DNA from: Posidonia oceanica
Lineage: Eukaryota; Streptophyta; Magnoliopsida; Alismatales; Posidoniaceae
Assembly (NCBI GenBank): GCA_037176725.1
Contig: JAZBRS010000023.1
Coordinates: 30,065,001-30,129,000, forward strand
Reading direction: 5' to 3'
DNA: 64,000 nucleotides
The notes beneath the pieces are model-generated. The model had not been told where the DNA came from. It saw only the letters and a program-made list of their open reading frames with translations, and did not search any database. The first letter of the stretch is position 1. Each line of letters begins with the position of its first letter. The position numbers were made by a program, and so were the translations under genes. Shown here piece by piece: positions 20,467-33,543 of this stretch.

Positions 20467-23400
20467 TGATGTGAATTTTAATTAACCGCAAGTGCACGGT
20501 GTACTATGTAATACGTATGCAAATACGGGTTGATCCCACAAAGATTAGAGTTCAAAAAACAAAGATTAACTATCAATTATCGAAAAGAGTTTGAGAGAGA
20601 TGATGCTTAGAAACTAAAACTAGAATATCAAGATGCAATCAAATTAATTAAAATCTAGGGTTTCGAATCCATTTATGTGACATTGAGAATGCATAAATAA
20701 ATTTACTCTATCTCTTATTTTAGATCTCAATATTCGATTGAATAATTTTTACCTTAACAAGCATATACTATATGCAATGCATCATAGAATATCAAGTACG
20801 GGATAAAAACACATAGAGTCAAATAAATCAAATGATATATGATAGATCTGAGATTATATACACAACCTCCAAGTTATTCTTCCCTAAGCATTGGCCAAAA
20901 AGATCAATTCAATATTAACCTATCAAAGTTTATCGAATGATGAACGATCTATGTAATATACATCCAGTCTACATAATCATAGCAATAGAGCACAAGAGAT
21001 AGAACAAAACTTAATCATAATATCTCAATTCACATAAACTTCATCTCAACCCTAGAACTAAAAACTTAGCCAAGCATGATAATAGAAAACATCAAAATAA
21101 AAGATGAAGAAGGAAAAGTACAAGATATATCAAGAAGAAAAATAAACTTGGATTAATTACTGTACACACCCCGATTTTGAAGTCCTTCGTCGGTGATTTT
21201 TCTCCCAAAGATATGCTCGATCGTGGTAGCCAAACCTAAACCTAAGCCCACCAATCCCAAACCAAGCCCAAACCTAAGCCTTGTCCAAAACCAAGCCTAA
21301 ACCCAAGCCTAATCCCAACCAAAAAATCCAAGAAAAACATCCAAAGTTCACTCTAGGTCGTTGGACGCTGGATATGCCTGCGTCTTATTTAAGACGCAGG
21401 GAATCTAGCGTCTAACATCGCCAGTCTCTTTGGGGCGTAAGACGCTGCCTGAGACTGCGTCTTATGTAAGACGCAACTCAGGTAGGCGTCCTACACACCG
21501 GGACTGACAGAGCTCGATTTTGGGATTCCAATCGACTCCCAAGTGCTACTACCTTAGTGTCCCTTGTCCAGAACACATTCCCAGCCATGTCCCAAGGACT
21601 CTTCGTTTCAACTTCCACAGTTACACATCATAGAAGCCATACAAAAGCTTTGTGGGTCCCTTCATTGAGGAGGCCAGAAAATTGACTCTTGTGGAGACCT
21701 CTCTGAATCCCACAGCCATAAGCCACCCACAAACACCCCACTCCGGCCACCTGGAACCATTTTCAGCCCCTCACAAGCCTAGCCAAGCCCTCCAGCCGCC
21801 ACCATTGCTGCAGCAACTTCCGGGAAGACTTCATCGGCGAAGGAAAGCCACACCAAACGCCGAAACAAGTAAGTGTGCTCCTCCCTGTAGCCTAGAATTA
21901 CAATCTTCATGTCGTTTATGATTATTACAATGCATGTTATCTGAGAATATTCGTTTTTTGCCACTGTGTTGGCCATTTGCATTTTTTCCGGTGGTGGGTT
22001 CCGACCATGTGAGGCCTCCGGCCATTGACCTCGGCCGAGAGCCCAGTCACCCCCGCGTGTGTCATGCCATCTCCCCGTCTTCCCCAAACCTTCACTGAGC
22101 TTCCTGGCCGTGTACCATGGCTTCCCGGCCTTACAATGGCCGGAGAACCCATTGGATTCCGGTGAGAGGCAAGTGAAGGTGGGGAGGATGATTTAAACGT
22201 CCATTTTTTTTATAGAAATTGCATGTTTATGTTCGTGGATGTCTATTCTTGCTTGGGGAATGATTTTTGTTTGAATTCGTTTCGATTTGGATGGATTTTT
22301 AATCTGAATGCTCTATCAGGGCGTAGGATGCTGAGCCTAGTGTGTCTTACATAAGATGCTGCCAAGGCTAGCGTCCAACGTCCCTGATATTGATTTTCCA
22401 CATTTTCCTCCATAAAATGTTTTGAATAATCCTTAATGTCTGATTTGTGATGTATATTGGAATTTCAATTCATTCTTGTCATGTTTTCTTCATTTAAAAT
22501 ATTTAAATAGAACAAGTTTTATTTCCTGAGTTTTAAATCTAATAAAAAAAGAATAACTTAGGTGTAAGACGCTGGAAATCACAGCGTCTTACGTAGGACG
22601 CTGGATGTCATAGCGTCTTACACCTCTGCTAGAATTTTCCCTTATTTTTCATCATCAAAATGATTTTGTTGATATTTGAAGTTTAACATGTGGTACCAGA
22701 GTGTCCTTTAATCTTATTTCATGTCCTGTCTTGTTTTATAGAATTATTCAACAAAAATACAAGCTGCTTCCCTTGTTTTACTTGAAAATCTGGTTCTGGG
22801 TGTAAGACGTAGAACCAGTAGCATCTTATGTAAGACGCAGAGGTCCTAGCGTCTTACACTCCAGACAGTCCTTCATTTGTGATGATTTTTGAAATACTTT
22901 CATTAGATTTGTAAACTGGCTCTAGATTGCATACCATTATTTAAACCATTTTCAATGATATTATGTCTTCTATGAACAATGATTTTTATCAATTTTCTGT
23001 TCATTTTGCTACTCTGTGGAGCCTCTAATTTTCTATGATAGACGCTGGATCCTATGCATCTTACATAAGACGTTGGGAATCCCAGCGTCCAACGCATTCT
23101 GTAGGCTGAACTTCTTTTTAGAGTTTTCCGACATTGTTTTTGGGTCTGTTTACTTTGATTTAAATCATCCAATATGATTTGCATGTCTACAGTGTTTTGA
23201 GGCATTAAACTTTCACTTTTGGCATATTTCAAAGATATTTAGCATGTTTTCAAAAGACATATATCATGTTTTCATTTGGCATGGCATAATCGCCCTTGGG
23301 CGTATAGTAAATGGCATCATCGCCAACATTAGCCACAAACGAGCGGAATAGCCCAAAAAGATCGACTCTCTCGGGCTCATGGAGGTGCCTAACACCTTCT

Positions 23401-24213
23401 CCATGCGTAATAGGAGTCCTTGCCCGATCTCTGGCCCGTAATGACATTGTGTCATATCCTTTGCATTTTATTTATTTTACATGTTTTCCCAGTTTTTCTT
23501 GTCTTCCGGTTTTCCAAATAGACTAGGTGGTGACTCCAAGTTTTTGTTTTCTTTTCTTTAGCCTACGCCTGTTTTACATCTTTTTACCGTGACCAACGAA
23601 TCGGCACGTCGAGCCGTTCGGTCGCATGGTTACAATAACAACTAAGATTACAAAAGAGGAACTTTAAGATATCTAAAACAAAGGAAGAAGAGAGTCTAAG
23701 CCTAGAAGATGGTACATCATAGATCTATACAAGGGGTCGCTTTTATAGGCTTACAAGGACTTCATTATCTCAGAGACAAATCTGGGTAAAAAAATCTAAA
23801 AATAAATTTCAAATACAAGATACTTCCAAGTGATCAATGTGACAGCAAAAGACTGAGTCAGCATCATCTTATCCGGCCGCCTGGGAGGCGCTGGATGCGC
23901 GTTTGGGCGTTTGGGAGGTATCCACGTAGCCCTGAATCAGCTCTGACTTGGTCAATATGTTAGCTTATCTTCCTCCTAGTATTACACACTTGGAAAAAGT
24001 GTATTTGACCTCTTGAAAAATCTAGAAAATTCTTTTATCTTTGGATTTGCATTCCTTTTTATCTTTTATTCTTTTCTCTTCCTTCTTTTTCTCAATTCTT
24101 TTCAGGTCCTCAGGTTCCTGCAAAATTTACATAAAACACTTCGAGTAGCATTATTTATATACATTAATCAATAAATATAGGAAATAAAATATGTATGAAT
24201 TATGAGTTAATCA
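20467..24213. mobile_element. LTR-like remnant G, interrupted by a solo LTR
   Basis: 20467-21160 and 23635-24213 seem to be one AT-rich sequence split by the solo LTR at 21161. It has TTAACCGCAAGTGCACGGTG and CGGGTTGATCCCACAAAG near its left end, words common in plant gypsy LTRs. Outer ends read TGATGTGAA and GTTAATCA. No target-site duplication is visible, so it may be an F LTR joined to gag by deletion or a separate remnant. No coding region is seen. Confidence 0.45.
21161..23634 (+). mobile_element. Tat/Ogre-like solo LTR
   Basis: Begins TGTACACACCCC and ends GGTTACA. Flanks are ATTAC (21156-21160) and ATAAC (23635-23639), a target-site duplication with one mismatch. It shares with the A and C LTRs the block GGTGCCTAACACCTTCTCC and the internal PBS-like TGGTGACTCC (23528-23537). 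A donor-like AACAA|GTAAGTG is at 21869. It carries six GACGC/GCGTC modules, the last four about 239 bp apart. Confidence 0.8.
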
Positions 24214-24228
24214 CGCCGAGGAGCCAGG

Positions 24229-27200
24229 TGTAACCACGCCAAAAGTAGCAAAACTCATACATCTTACCTGGATGTCACAACAATACAACAAGGTAATTCA
24301 CTATTGCTCAGCAAGCAACAAAATCTTTAAAACATGCCTTTTAAAAGCAATTTTCTCTTTCTTTCAAACCAAAACTATATGCATGCTTTTCAAAATTCTA
24401 ATGCACACTTGAAATGGCTACTCTTTGCCAAATCAAGTCCAAAACTACACAAACGTTGAGACTCAAAGCAGCACGGAGTACTTGGCTATCTTGAGTACTC
24501 AAACCACAGTCTAAACCCACACACTCTCTGTGCGGATCAGACAGCCAATGGTGTCTGAATGCTCTCTATCGCAAACAACACACCCATAACAACCACAAAA
24601 CAAACAACCATAGAGCCACAGCTCTGAAAACACGGTCTTCTCTAAACCAGAGCCTGATTTCCTGAATCAGAGCTCAGCAAAACCACAACAAACATTGGCC
24701 ACAAGCAACCACCAAAGCGCCACTACACTGCCATGGACTGGCCGCAGCCCATCCACTAACCTCTCAGAAGGACCCTCAACAATGTGTCGTGTTGCTCGAC
24801 GTCAAACAACCAACACTGGCCACAAGTAGCCACCAAAGTGCATTGCACTGCCACAGACATACCACCCTGTGAGGAGCATGTTCGTCCCGGTGTCCCGCCA
24901 CTCTGCAAGACCCACACAAAGCTAACCCTCCTCAGGAAAGCCGCTCACCGTCATTGGGCAAGCTATCCTCTCTCAGGACAACACCACAGGGTCCGCCCTC
25001 TCGGCGTCCTCGCTAGACCTCATCCTCGGTCTCTTGGTCACACAGACCTCAACCTCGGCCTCTCGGTCCTAGCCTCAGTGCTTGGAACAACCAGAGTCTC
25101 TCTCACCTCCAGGTTCAGCCAGCACCTCAAGTCTTGATACCCAGAGCAACCAGGGTATCACACCCAACCACATAGAGGTATCATACCCCCTAGGTAAACT
25201 ACCATGATACCGCCAGGTCCGGACAGCACCTCAACTAAAAAAACTCAGGTTTCAGTACCTGGAACAACTAGAGAATCATACCCAGCTACACAGAGGTGTC
25301 ATATCCCCTAGGTCCGCTGCCATGATTCCTCTAGGTCTGGACGGTACCTCGACCCACCGACCTCAACCTAGGACTTGTGCTCAACTTCTCCAGAGGTATC
25401 ATATCCTCTGGATCCACTAGTACAATTCTACAGTCTCTTAGTCTCCACACACAGAAAACTAGTGGAAAATACTTTCCAAAACCTTTGCAAAACTTATGCA
25501 TTTCTTTTCTCAAAACTCTTTTGGAAAACCATTTCGAAAACCATCTTAAAAGCATCACAAAACACCGTACTAAACGCGGCATGAAAAATCACGACAAAAG
25601 TCACAAACCCTGAAGCTCTTTTCCAAATCTTTTAGAAACCATTTTCCAAAACATTCCATATTTTCCTCAAATCATTTTGAAAACCCTTTTGAAATCACAT
25701 TCCAAAAATATCTCAAAACGCAGCCTAGACAGCTCCTCTGTTAGGTCCAGAAAACCACACTTTGGGAGTGTCTCGCTCAACCCAGGACGACAACCCAAGC
25801 AAAATACCCAAAAACAGAGTTGGAAAACAAAAGCACATTGTGAGTATAAAGTTCAGCCAGAAGAGACCACACAAAAGCCAAAACAAAGGTCTTGAAGTCC
25901 CATTTAACCTCAAGACCGAACATCATCTCAAACCACATCCAGAACTATAAGTTTTGGTGCCAAAGTGTAGAACGCATATTGACCTATGTCATACAAAAGA
26001 CACAGTCAGCTCAGTGTCATACACCCAAATAGTGCCACTCAATACATAATTCAGTGCACCGCACCAATACCAAACCAATATTTAATCCAAACGTTAAACA
26101 TTAACTCTATTGTCCATCTAGGCCATTTAGTGGGAACCTTAGTATTTCTAAGTCTTATAATTCTTGTTTTAACTACAAACTAAGGGAAACTTACTAAATC
26201 ATTTTAGGCATTTCCTCAAGATCATCTTCCTAAACATTTTTATATTCTAAAATTATCTACAAGATCAATATACCATTAATTACAATTAAAAGCTACCAGA
26301 AAAAAACCAGAAAACACATCTAAAAAATAGGTTTGGCCCAAAAACGTGCCTGCCTAGCGTGCCAGCAGCATGCGCCAGGTAGGCGTGCCTGCATTATGCG
26401 CTAGTGAGGCGTGCCTCTGGTTAAAAACTAGAGCGTAGAAAACCTGCAGAAACCCAAAATCTGACCGTAACTGGGACTTGCAACCGGTCCCTCCACACAT
26501 GCTCAAAAATCACATGCAATATATCAAAATGAAGATATTGAAATGCTTTACCATTTTGGACAAAAATCACAAAGATCCGATGAGTAAAAGCCAAGAAATC
26601 ACGGATCAAAGTTCATAAACACTATTCACCCAAGAAATCCATTAATCACAGTAAAATCCACCAAAAAGCTTCTAAAAATAAACCAAAGCATCTACATAGC
26701 ACGATCTACACTAGTATGCTCATATAATCAATTATTGCATAAAAAGAGAGGATCTATGGGGGGTATACCGTTCACCGGCGACGATCCTAGTCGTACAAGC
26801 ATGCGGACAAAGGCGGAACGGCGGCGAGCAGCGGTGCATCCTCTCCCTGTGAACACAATCCCCTCTCCCTGGTCTGCTCTAGATTCTCCTTCTCCTCTCT
26901 TCTCCGGCGGCAACAAGATTTGGGCGAGCATCGGCGACAGTGACGGTGACGGCTAGCACAGGCGGTAGATGGCGATGGCAGCCTCCCTCCTTCCTCCTCT
27001 CTTCTCCTCTCTCTCTCAGTCTTCACCCCCTGTGAACCCATCCTCTTCCTCTCCTCTCTAAGAAGTGGCAATGGAGGAGGAGCATGGTAGAGACGACAGA
27101 GACCTACGGCACAGACGGACGGCGGCGACGGCATCGGCCTTCTCCTTCCTCTTCTTCTCCTTCTCCACCTCTCTCCCTCTCTTTTCTTTCTTTTCTAGTT

Positions 27201-27401
27201 TGCAGGTCGGCTTACGGGTGATGAAAACGAAGAGGTCCCAGACCCCAAAAAATGCAACAAATCCACCTAAATGCAACTTCAGTTCTGGGTCCAAGAAACT
27301 AAATTTCTGTGCCAGCCAAACGTGCTAGCAATACACATCTGATCTAAAGTTCCAGATTAAATATCTGGTCTAAAATACCACCTAAAATCTGGGTTGTTAC
27401 A
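24229..27401 (-). mobile_element. Probable gypsy LTR remnant H
   Basis: Read on the minus strand it starts TGTAACAACCC at 27401 and ends GGCGTGGTTACA at 24229, forms typical of long LTRs of plant Ty3/gypsy elements. Flanking pentamers (CCAGG and CTTTA) do not match, so boundaries or integrity are uncertain. It has a GCG-containing dyad group at 26345-26415. Several CT/GC-rich open frames near 26730-27330 lack recognisable domains and I do not treat them as genes. Confidence 0.45.
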
Positions 27402-29369
27402 CTTTATCCTTACCCTTATCCTTATTCATGAATCAACATCCTTACTCATATTCATCTATTACCTACTAAGAATAACCTCACTTATATTTGCTTCTTACCC
27501 ACGAAAATAAGTAGGTAATAGCGGATAATAGATAATAAACGGGTAAAAATTTTCTTATTCTCAAAATATATATAATAAATAATTCACTTTAACTTAAATT
27601 AATAGATATCACTTGTAAACAATGTATAACTAGTAATTAAATAAATATTATAAACTAATATAACAATAAGATGTTTAAATAAAACAAACACAATTTCACG
27701 ATGTTCATATATCTAATAATAAATATTTAAGATCTATTACAAATTTATTTCTTAAACATAAACTTAGTAAGAAATTGAAACCTTTGATGGTTAAAAAGTT
27801 GGATAAAGGTGGAACTTAAACTTTAATGTCTATGTTTTGGATTTCTTTTTTAATTTTCATTTTAACAAATCATAATTACCATGTGTATATAATATAGACC
27901 TCATATGGATAATGGATCAAGTGACAGATCATAGGCATTATAACTCATATAACGTAACATATACATAAAAAATGTTATAATTTAAATAGATAAAGTAGAT
28001 AAAGATAAAAGACTATGTAGCTACTAAAATACGTAGATAATTTCTTTTATCCTTATCTTATTTATTAAATAATTAGATAATTTTTTCTTATCCATCCCAC
28101 TTAAACGAAGTAAATAATAAATAAATTAGTGGATGGTAGATCACCCTTGACAGTCCTAGCGCAGACATTACCCCGTCTATTCGTGTCCCAGCCATAGCTG
28201 GTCCAGTGGTCCTTATCTCGCCACAGTAAATTTACTGTTGTTTTTTAATAGGTAGGACTGGGCCTAAGGCTGACATGTCTGATATAATGATAAATATGTA
28301 TGCTTGGAAAAGGCGAAAACCCACTTGCATGATGGATTGATGTATCGCATGAAAATAAGATAAATAAATAATAATAATAATAATAAGAAGACGTCAACAT
28401 TTTTAAGCTCGAGAATCTAGTTCTCTTTGATGGTAAATTCTCAGTTGATATCATAATGTCAAACATCGGTATTCTTTTACATCTTATATAAAAAGAAATG
28501 CAAACATGGAATGCACATCATGTTGGTAAAGTGATCTTGTGGACCACATCATCATCAAGTGCAATTGATTTTACTATGACATGGTGACAAAGTGAAAGTT
28601 TTTATTTAATAGTTGTTTTATGTTGCTGATGTTTATTAATGATTGATACACACGAAGATTGTATCGGATTTGCATTAACAAGGAGGAGTTGGTGGGAACT
28701 AGGAACAAGAGTTCTTTTTCTTCTTCTTAAATTTAGTGTTTAGTTGTTTTTTAGTAGACAAATTCCTCAAATTGACCAAGAAGGCAAATGAATTAGTGGA
28801 AGTATGGTTTCTTCCAAGAAAAAGTGGAAATGCTAATTTTCTAGAATTAGATGGAGTTTGTTTAAACTTTAAACTAAGGTTTTTTGAAATTAGTTCTTCT
28901 AATTCTAGTGTTTCACTTGGTCAATTGACAATTTAACAAAAAGTGAGAGATTAAGGAATTTGTTTTCCTCTTAAATCGGTGGGAATGAGCAACGACCCCT
29001 CCATCTCCCACTCCCCATTGGGTTCTAGAACCAAAACGCCTACAAAATGGAAAGCCTGATATGTGTATTAGCCTTTTGGATAAGTACGATGACGACACCA
29101 ACCCAAATTGAAATTTATCTTAAACTACTAGCTCCATTAATCAAACGGGTAAAATCAACAGTGATTCTGCGGTGCTTGGCATTCGACAAGGCACATGAAG
29201 GTTAATTCCCAACCTGTAGAACCTTAAATGCGAAGCCCATGATCCAACAACCTTTTGACTAAGATCAGTAGGTTCTGCAACAAAGGTGACTTGTTTCTTG
29301 GCATGATGCCAGCGGTCCGTGGACCATGTCTGTCTCTTCAAAATCATCTATCATAGCGAATAATCTAAG
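27402..29369. other. AT-rich noncoding stretch
   Basis: No gene seen. 27402-28150 is a degenerate AT-rich repeat whose two ends carry TTATCCTTA-like words in opposite orientation, perhaps an old MITE-like element. An (AAT)n microsatellite is at about 28366-28386. Short frames at 28736-28936 and 29141-29347 have no recognisable features. Confidence 0.5.
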
Positions 29370-30745
29370 TTTTTTTTTTACAAACAATAAATATTTGTAT
29401 TAAATATACATTTCACGATGCGTGTCACCATCAAGTAAGCAAAATTGACAAGATTCTTTCCCCATATTTCAAGGGCAACACAAAAGTTTAACAAAATAAA
29501 CCCGAGAATCAACAATTCTAAGAACATCAAGACCAAATAAAAGACATTTCAAAATATAACCCAGGCCAAAGAGAGGAGAGGATGGCCGAATTATATCAAA
29601 AAAAAACCCACCACAAATAGTCCTCAGGCGCCAGGCTCAACTATAGGAGGTGCAACCGGATCATCAGTTGAGTTGGACGTGATCTTGGCGGCAACCGGAA
29701 TATCAATGGGAGGTATCATTGGTGTAGTAGTAGCCTGTGCTGCATGGACTTGGTCCTAGACATGTTGCATTTGTTATATGGCTTGAGAGATAGATGAAGC
29801 AGCTGATCCTTGTCCTGTGAAGAGGTTATCTACCCAAAAGGATGTAAGATGCAATATTTGATATAGAATTGAAGTTAAACTTCTACAATGCTGCCTAAAA
29901 ATAATAAAATTTCTGTTAAGCCATATATTCCATAGTATTGCAATCACAAGAGTGTTCTAGTCTCTCAAATTAATATTAAACTTTACCACCTTGAATAATA
30001 AAAAATTTCAGAAATATGAACCTCATTCAAACAAACAATATTGATTAAGAAAAACTTCAATATGTTTTTAGTCATAAGACAATGAAGGAAAATATGGTCA
30101 GTAGTTTCCAGATTATGCCCACATAACTCACATTGCGGTGGACCAACCCAGCCACGTCAGATCAAAGTAAATCTAGAAAGAATTTTGTCAGGTGTAGTAA
30201 GCCAAGCAAAAATTTTGATTTTCAAAGGAGTTGTAGATTTCCAAATAGTCTTTCTAAATTTGGATCGCAAACCACCATCGTTCAAGAAACCATAACAACT
30301 CTTAACGGAAAACTCCTTATTTGAAGTTAGAGTCCACTCCAAAGAATCCTCCCCACCTAATAAGCTGATAGAATCCATTATATTTATAAATTCATGTAAC
30401 TCAGGTGAAGAGTGGAAAGAACTAAGGGAATCAATGCCGTGCAATGGGAAAATATCTAGTTGCCTATCATTATAATTTAGGATCATTTTCTCAACAGTAC
30501 ATTTCTTGTTACCAGCTAGAGAGTACAAATATGGCTAAGTGTGTTTCAAAGCAAAATTATCTATCCATTTATTTTCCCAAAAGATAAAATTTCCCCCATC
30601 ATTCAAGGAGAATGAAGTTAACAAGTTAACTATAGGAAAACACTTCCTTAATTCTTGCCAAAGGGGAGAGGCCCTGTAAGAGGTCACATTAAGTAAAGTA
30701 CCAAAGTTATTGAGAGAAAAATATCTGCTTGTAACAAGTGCCAGC
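29370..30745 (-). mobile_element. LINE (L1-type), 3' part with poly(A)
   Basis: The minus-strand LINE ends in an A tail seen as a T10 run at 29370-29379. Upstream on the minus strand are a 3' untranslated part and the end of ORF2. It is separated from the reverse transcriptase part by insertion of element B at 30746. Confidence 0.85.
29960..30745 (-). pseudogene. LINE ORF2 C-terminal region (zf-RVT-like)
   Basis: The region after the polymerase of a plant L1-type ORF2, which would help in binding template RNA or target DNA. It has FIFWENKWI, then EFSVKSCYGFLNDGG, IWKSTTPLKIKIFAWL, and a Cys/His cluster CELCGHN-LETTDHIFLHC near 30140-30070, the usual zinc-binding end of these proteins. In-frame stops occur, for example at about 30533 and 30157, so the gene is dead. 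At 30745 the frame is the one expected to continue from 40016 if B and one target-site copy are removed. Confidence 0.8.
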
Positions 30746-32179
30746 TGTAGATATCCCATTTTCGCATTTCCCAGAGTTTATAGAGGACAGGAACTTCTGA
30801 GGCACCCAGATCACATAACTAAGGCTTTAATAACACATTTTCCAGATTTTTCGTGACTTGCTTAAAAATAACACTTGATTCTACTTAGCTCAAGGACGTT
30901 AGCTGTGGCAGAGCTGACTCGCCCAAACTAGTGGCAAGTATGAGTACCTTTGAGCACACTTTTCCACTCAAATCTGTGGCAGATTTGAGTTAAAGAATAT
31001 GTTTTTATGATTTCATGAGATATCTAAAGTTTTACGGGCTTTTAATCGAGTTTTCTGGATCAAACTTAAAAGACAGGGTTAAAAATGCAAAAGATGTTGC
31101 TAGTTGCCAGCTGGAGAGGCGACTGGGATAGGCGCCATGTCAACAGGCGACTAACCTAGGTGCCACTCTCAGCGGCAACTGACAGTCGTGGGCTCCGTTA
31201 ATCGAATCGGACAGTTGCTTTTCCACGGTTAATTCCCACTAACCCCCCAACCTTTAGGCGCCACAACAGGCGACTAGACGGTTGCGGAACTGCCTCGGTC
31301 TTCCCCACGATCATTGACCATTAGGCGCCACTCCAACTGGCGACTAATGATCGTGGTTCCCGTCAACCGAATTTCTACGGTTTTCTCCACGTTTGACTGG
31401 GCGGTTGTTAGCCTTACTCGCCTACCTATGCGGCGACTGGCCATAACTGCCACTTTTTTTAGAAATTTCTATGTGTTAACCACCCACACCCCTTGGAGTC
31501 TATAAATAGACCCCATGGGTCAGTGTTTGAACCCTCGGTCATTCTTGGAGAGAGCCCCCCTCAGTCAGGTCAGAAAGAAATCTTTTGTAGGTTTTAGGTT
31601 TCTGAGCTTCCACCTTCAAATAGCTAGAGTTTCCAAACCAGAAACCCTAGTCTCCACCCTCTATCCAGAGAGAAACCCAACTCAGATCCCAGAGATCACT
31701 ACATCCCAAAGATCCCAAAGATCCTGAGCCAAGCCAGAGCTCCGACCGTGCCTCCACTTCTACTCTACTGCAAACAGCACGAGGGTGAAGGGAGTATTCT
31801 TCCAATCTAATTTCCCATTTTATATTGCATTCCTTAGAATAAGACCCATAGCATATGCATGCGGGGAACCACCCCCCGGTTAGTATTAGGTTTAATTGCT
31901 TATGCCATTTTCTGTCTATTCTTATTAACAGTTACTACACGAACTAATCTAGATATTTGATTTTCATTTGTTTTGAAGGGAAATGAACGACGCTTACGTA
32001 ACACGAGGAAGCTGCTAGACGACACCCAGCCGTCGATCTAGTGGTTCGAGGACCCACATCTTCACAATCTCCCCCCAGGTGTCTTGTCTACCCAAAGGTG
32101 AGTGGTGATCACAACAAAGCTGTCGACGTCGTGGAAGCGCCGGCATCTTCATAAACACCCCCCCAAAAATCCATCCATA
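30746..32179 (+). repeat. Element B 5' LTR
   Basis: Begins TGTAGATATCCC and ends CCATA (CCACA in the 3' copy). It has a clear TATA box (TATAAATAG at 31501-31509) and four GGCGAC/GGCGCC dyads between about 31110 and 31445. Confidence 0.93.
31501..31509 (+). promoter_or_regulatory. TATA box of B 5' LTR
   Basis: TATAAATAG in the GC-neutral middle of the LTR; conserved in the 3' LTR at 39346-39354 and, as TATAAAAAG, in the 13219 solo LTR. Transcription would start about 30 bp downstream. Confidence 0.75.
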
Positions 32180-32184
32180 GTTTC

Positions 32185-32201
32185 TGACGATCACGGTGGG
32201 A
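32185..32201 (+). promoter_or_regulatory. Primer-binding site of B (tRNA-Arg type)
   Basis: TGACGATCACGGTGGGA follows the LTR by five bases. It matches the complement of a plant tRNA-Arg 3' end (CCCACCGTGGTCGCCA) with two transitions. This differs from the tRNA-Arg isoacceptor used by A, C and D. Confidence 0.65.
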
Positions 32202-33543
32202 CCTGGCTTTAGCCAACCCCCGTGCTACGTAAGTCAATTCATCCTTCCTTTCCATTATTCTCATAGATCTAGGAGTAGTTTTTTGGGTTCGGGTGATCGT
32301 ACGCTTAGGTTTTCACGATACCCCAAACCTTTTCTCGTTTTTTTCTGTTTCTGACATCAATAAAATCCCAAGCTCCTACAGCTGGGGCTATTTTACTGAG
32401 GTCAGAAGACTGTGCTGTGAGCCACCTGTCCGAGACGCGCTTGTTCTAGCCGCACCTCTAGAGGGCGACTGACAAAGACGCCATTTATACAGGCGACTTC
32501 ACCAGTCCGTTTTTTTATTGCAGATCTTTGGTTTTTCCTTCTGTATTCTGTGCTGTATTTTTAGATCTGTAGTAGCATAAAAAAAAAAAAAAAACTCTCT
32601 ATGTCCACTGTGTTTTAGTTTTTTAACAGTTTTTAGATTTGCTTGCGTCCACCCTTAAGGTGGAAACTAATTGTTTTAGTATTAAAGTGGAAGTTCCTTG
32701 AGGTAGTCTTCCTCTAGCTAGAACAATTAACCTGAGCGAACCCGGGCCAGTGCAAGTCACTCTCCCATACTCAGTGTTGATTGCAATAGTTGGATCAAGA
32801 TCTCAAGGTGTTCTAAGTTTTATTATTGACTCCTCTTCCTCCTTGAGTCAATATTAAGGCTCGGTAGATACTTTATGCTTTGATATTTTGTGTTTATTTA
32901 TTGTTTTATGGTTTGATTAAGTGCCGAGCTTAAGGACAGAATCCTAGGTGGAGGGTCCCTCTTTAGAGAGACAAGCCTCCCATCTAGGCCCCTCTTGGTG
33001 GACCCTAAAGAAGGTCAAGGAGGAGTACCCTAAAGCCAACCAATCCCAGTTACTTGTGACCTACGCAGGTTTAATTGATCAAACTATTAATTAAACACTT
33101 AAACAAGTAAAAACAACGCACTGTTTGAAACCTGTTTTTATTTTTTTCCTGACTATTGTGTGGTTTGTCCAAGACAGTCCTGGTTTGCTGACTGAACAGG
33201 AGGCATAGCCGCCTGTTTAGAAGGCGCCTCGCTCAGCCGTCAGTGTAAACGGCGACTTGTTTGGCTGCCTGTTTTACAGGCGACAGCAGGGAAACCTTTT
33301 CGTTTCAGAGTGCCTTGCTTGCAGGAATTTAATTTTACTGTTCACAGGATTGCAGGCACAAACTGTTTCAATTTCTATTTATTTTTCCTTTATTTAATCA
33401 AGTTTGTATTAATTAGTATATTGAGTTTGTAATTTCTTTCTTAAAATCTCCTGTAATAGTCTAAAAAAAAAGAAGAAAGAAAGAAAGAAGAGAAAAGAAA
33501 AAAAGAAAAAAAGAGAAAAAGAAAAAAGAAAGACAATTTCACG
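32202..33543 (+). other. B leader with predicted intron and GA tract
   Basis: No gene seen. A strong donor-like CTAC|GTAAGT lies at 32229 and acceptor-like TTTTACTGTTCACAG at 33333-33347. GGCGAC-type dyads occur at 32450-32510 and 33210-33290. A poly(A) run is at about 32577-32594, and a 70-bp GA-only tract at 33462-33534 precedes the gag start codon. Confidence 0.55.

Noticed and set aside
26728..27330. Open frames rich in Ser/Arg/Glu in remnant H
   Set aside because: Low-complexity CT/GA-rich sequence open on both strands, with no recognisable domain, inside a probable LTR.
24224..27406. Target-site duplication around H
   Set aside because: CCAGG on the left and CTTTA on the right do not match, so H is not claimed as a clean solo LTR.
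28736..29347. Possible small genes (66 and 68 residues)
   Set aside because: Short, without recognisable motifs, in AT-rich DNA next to the LINE tail.
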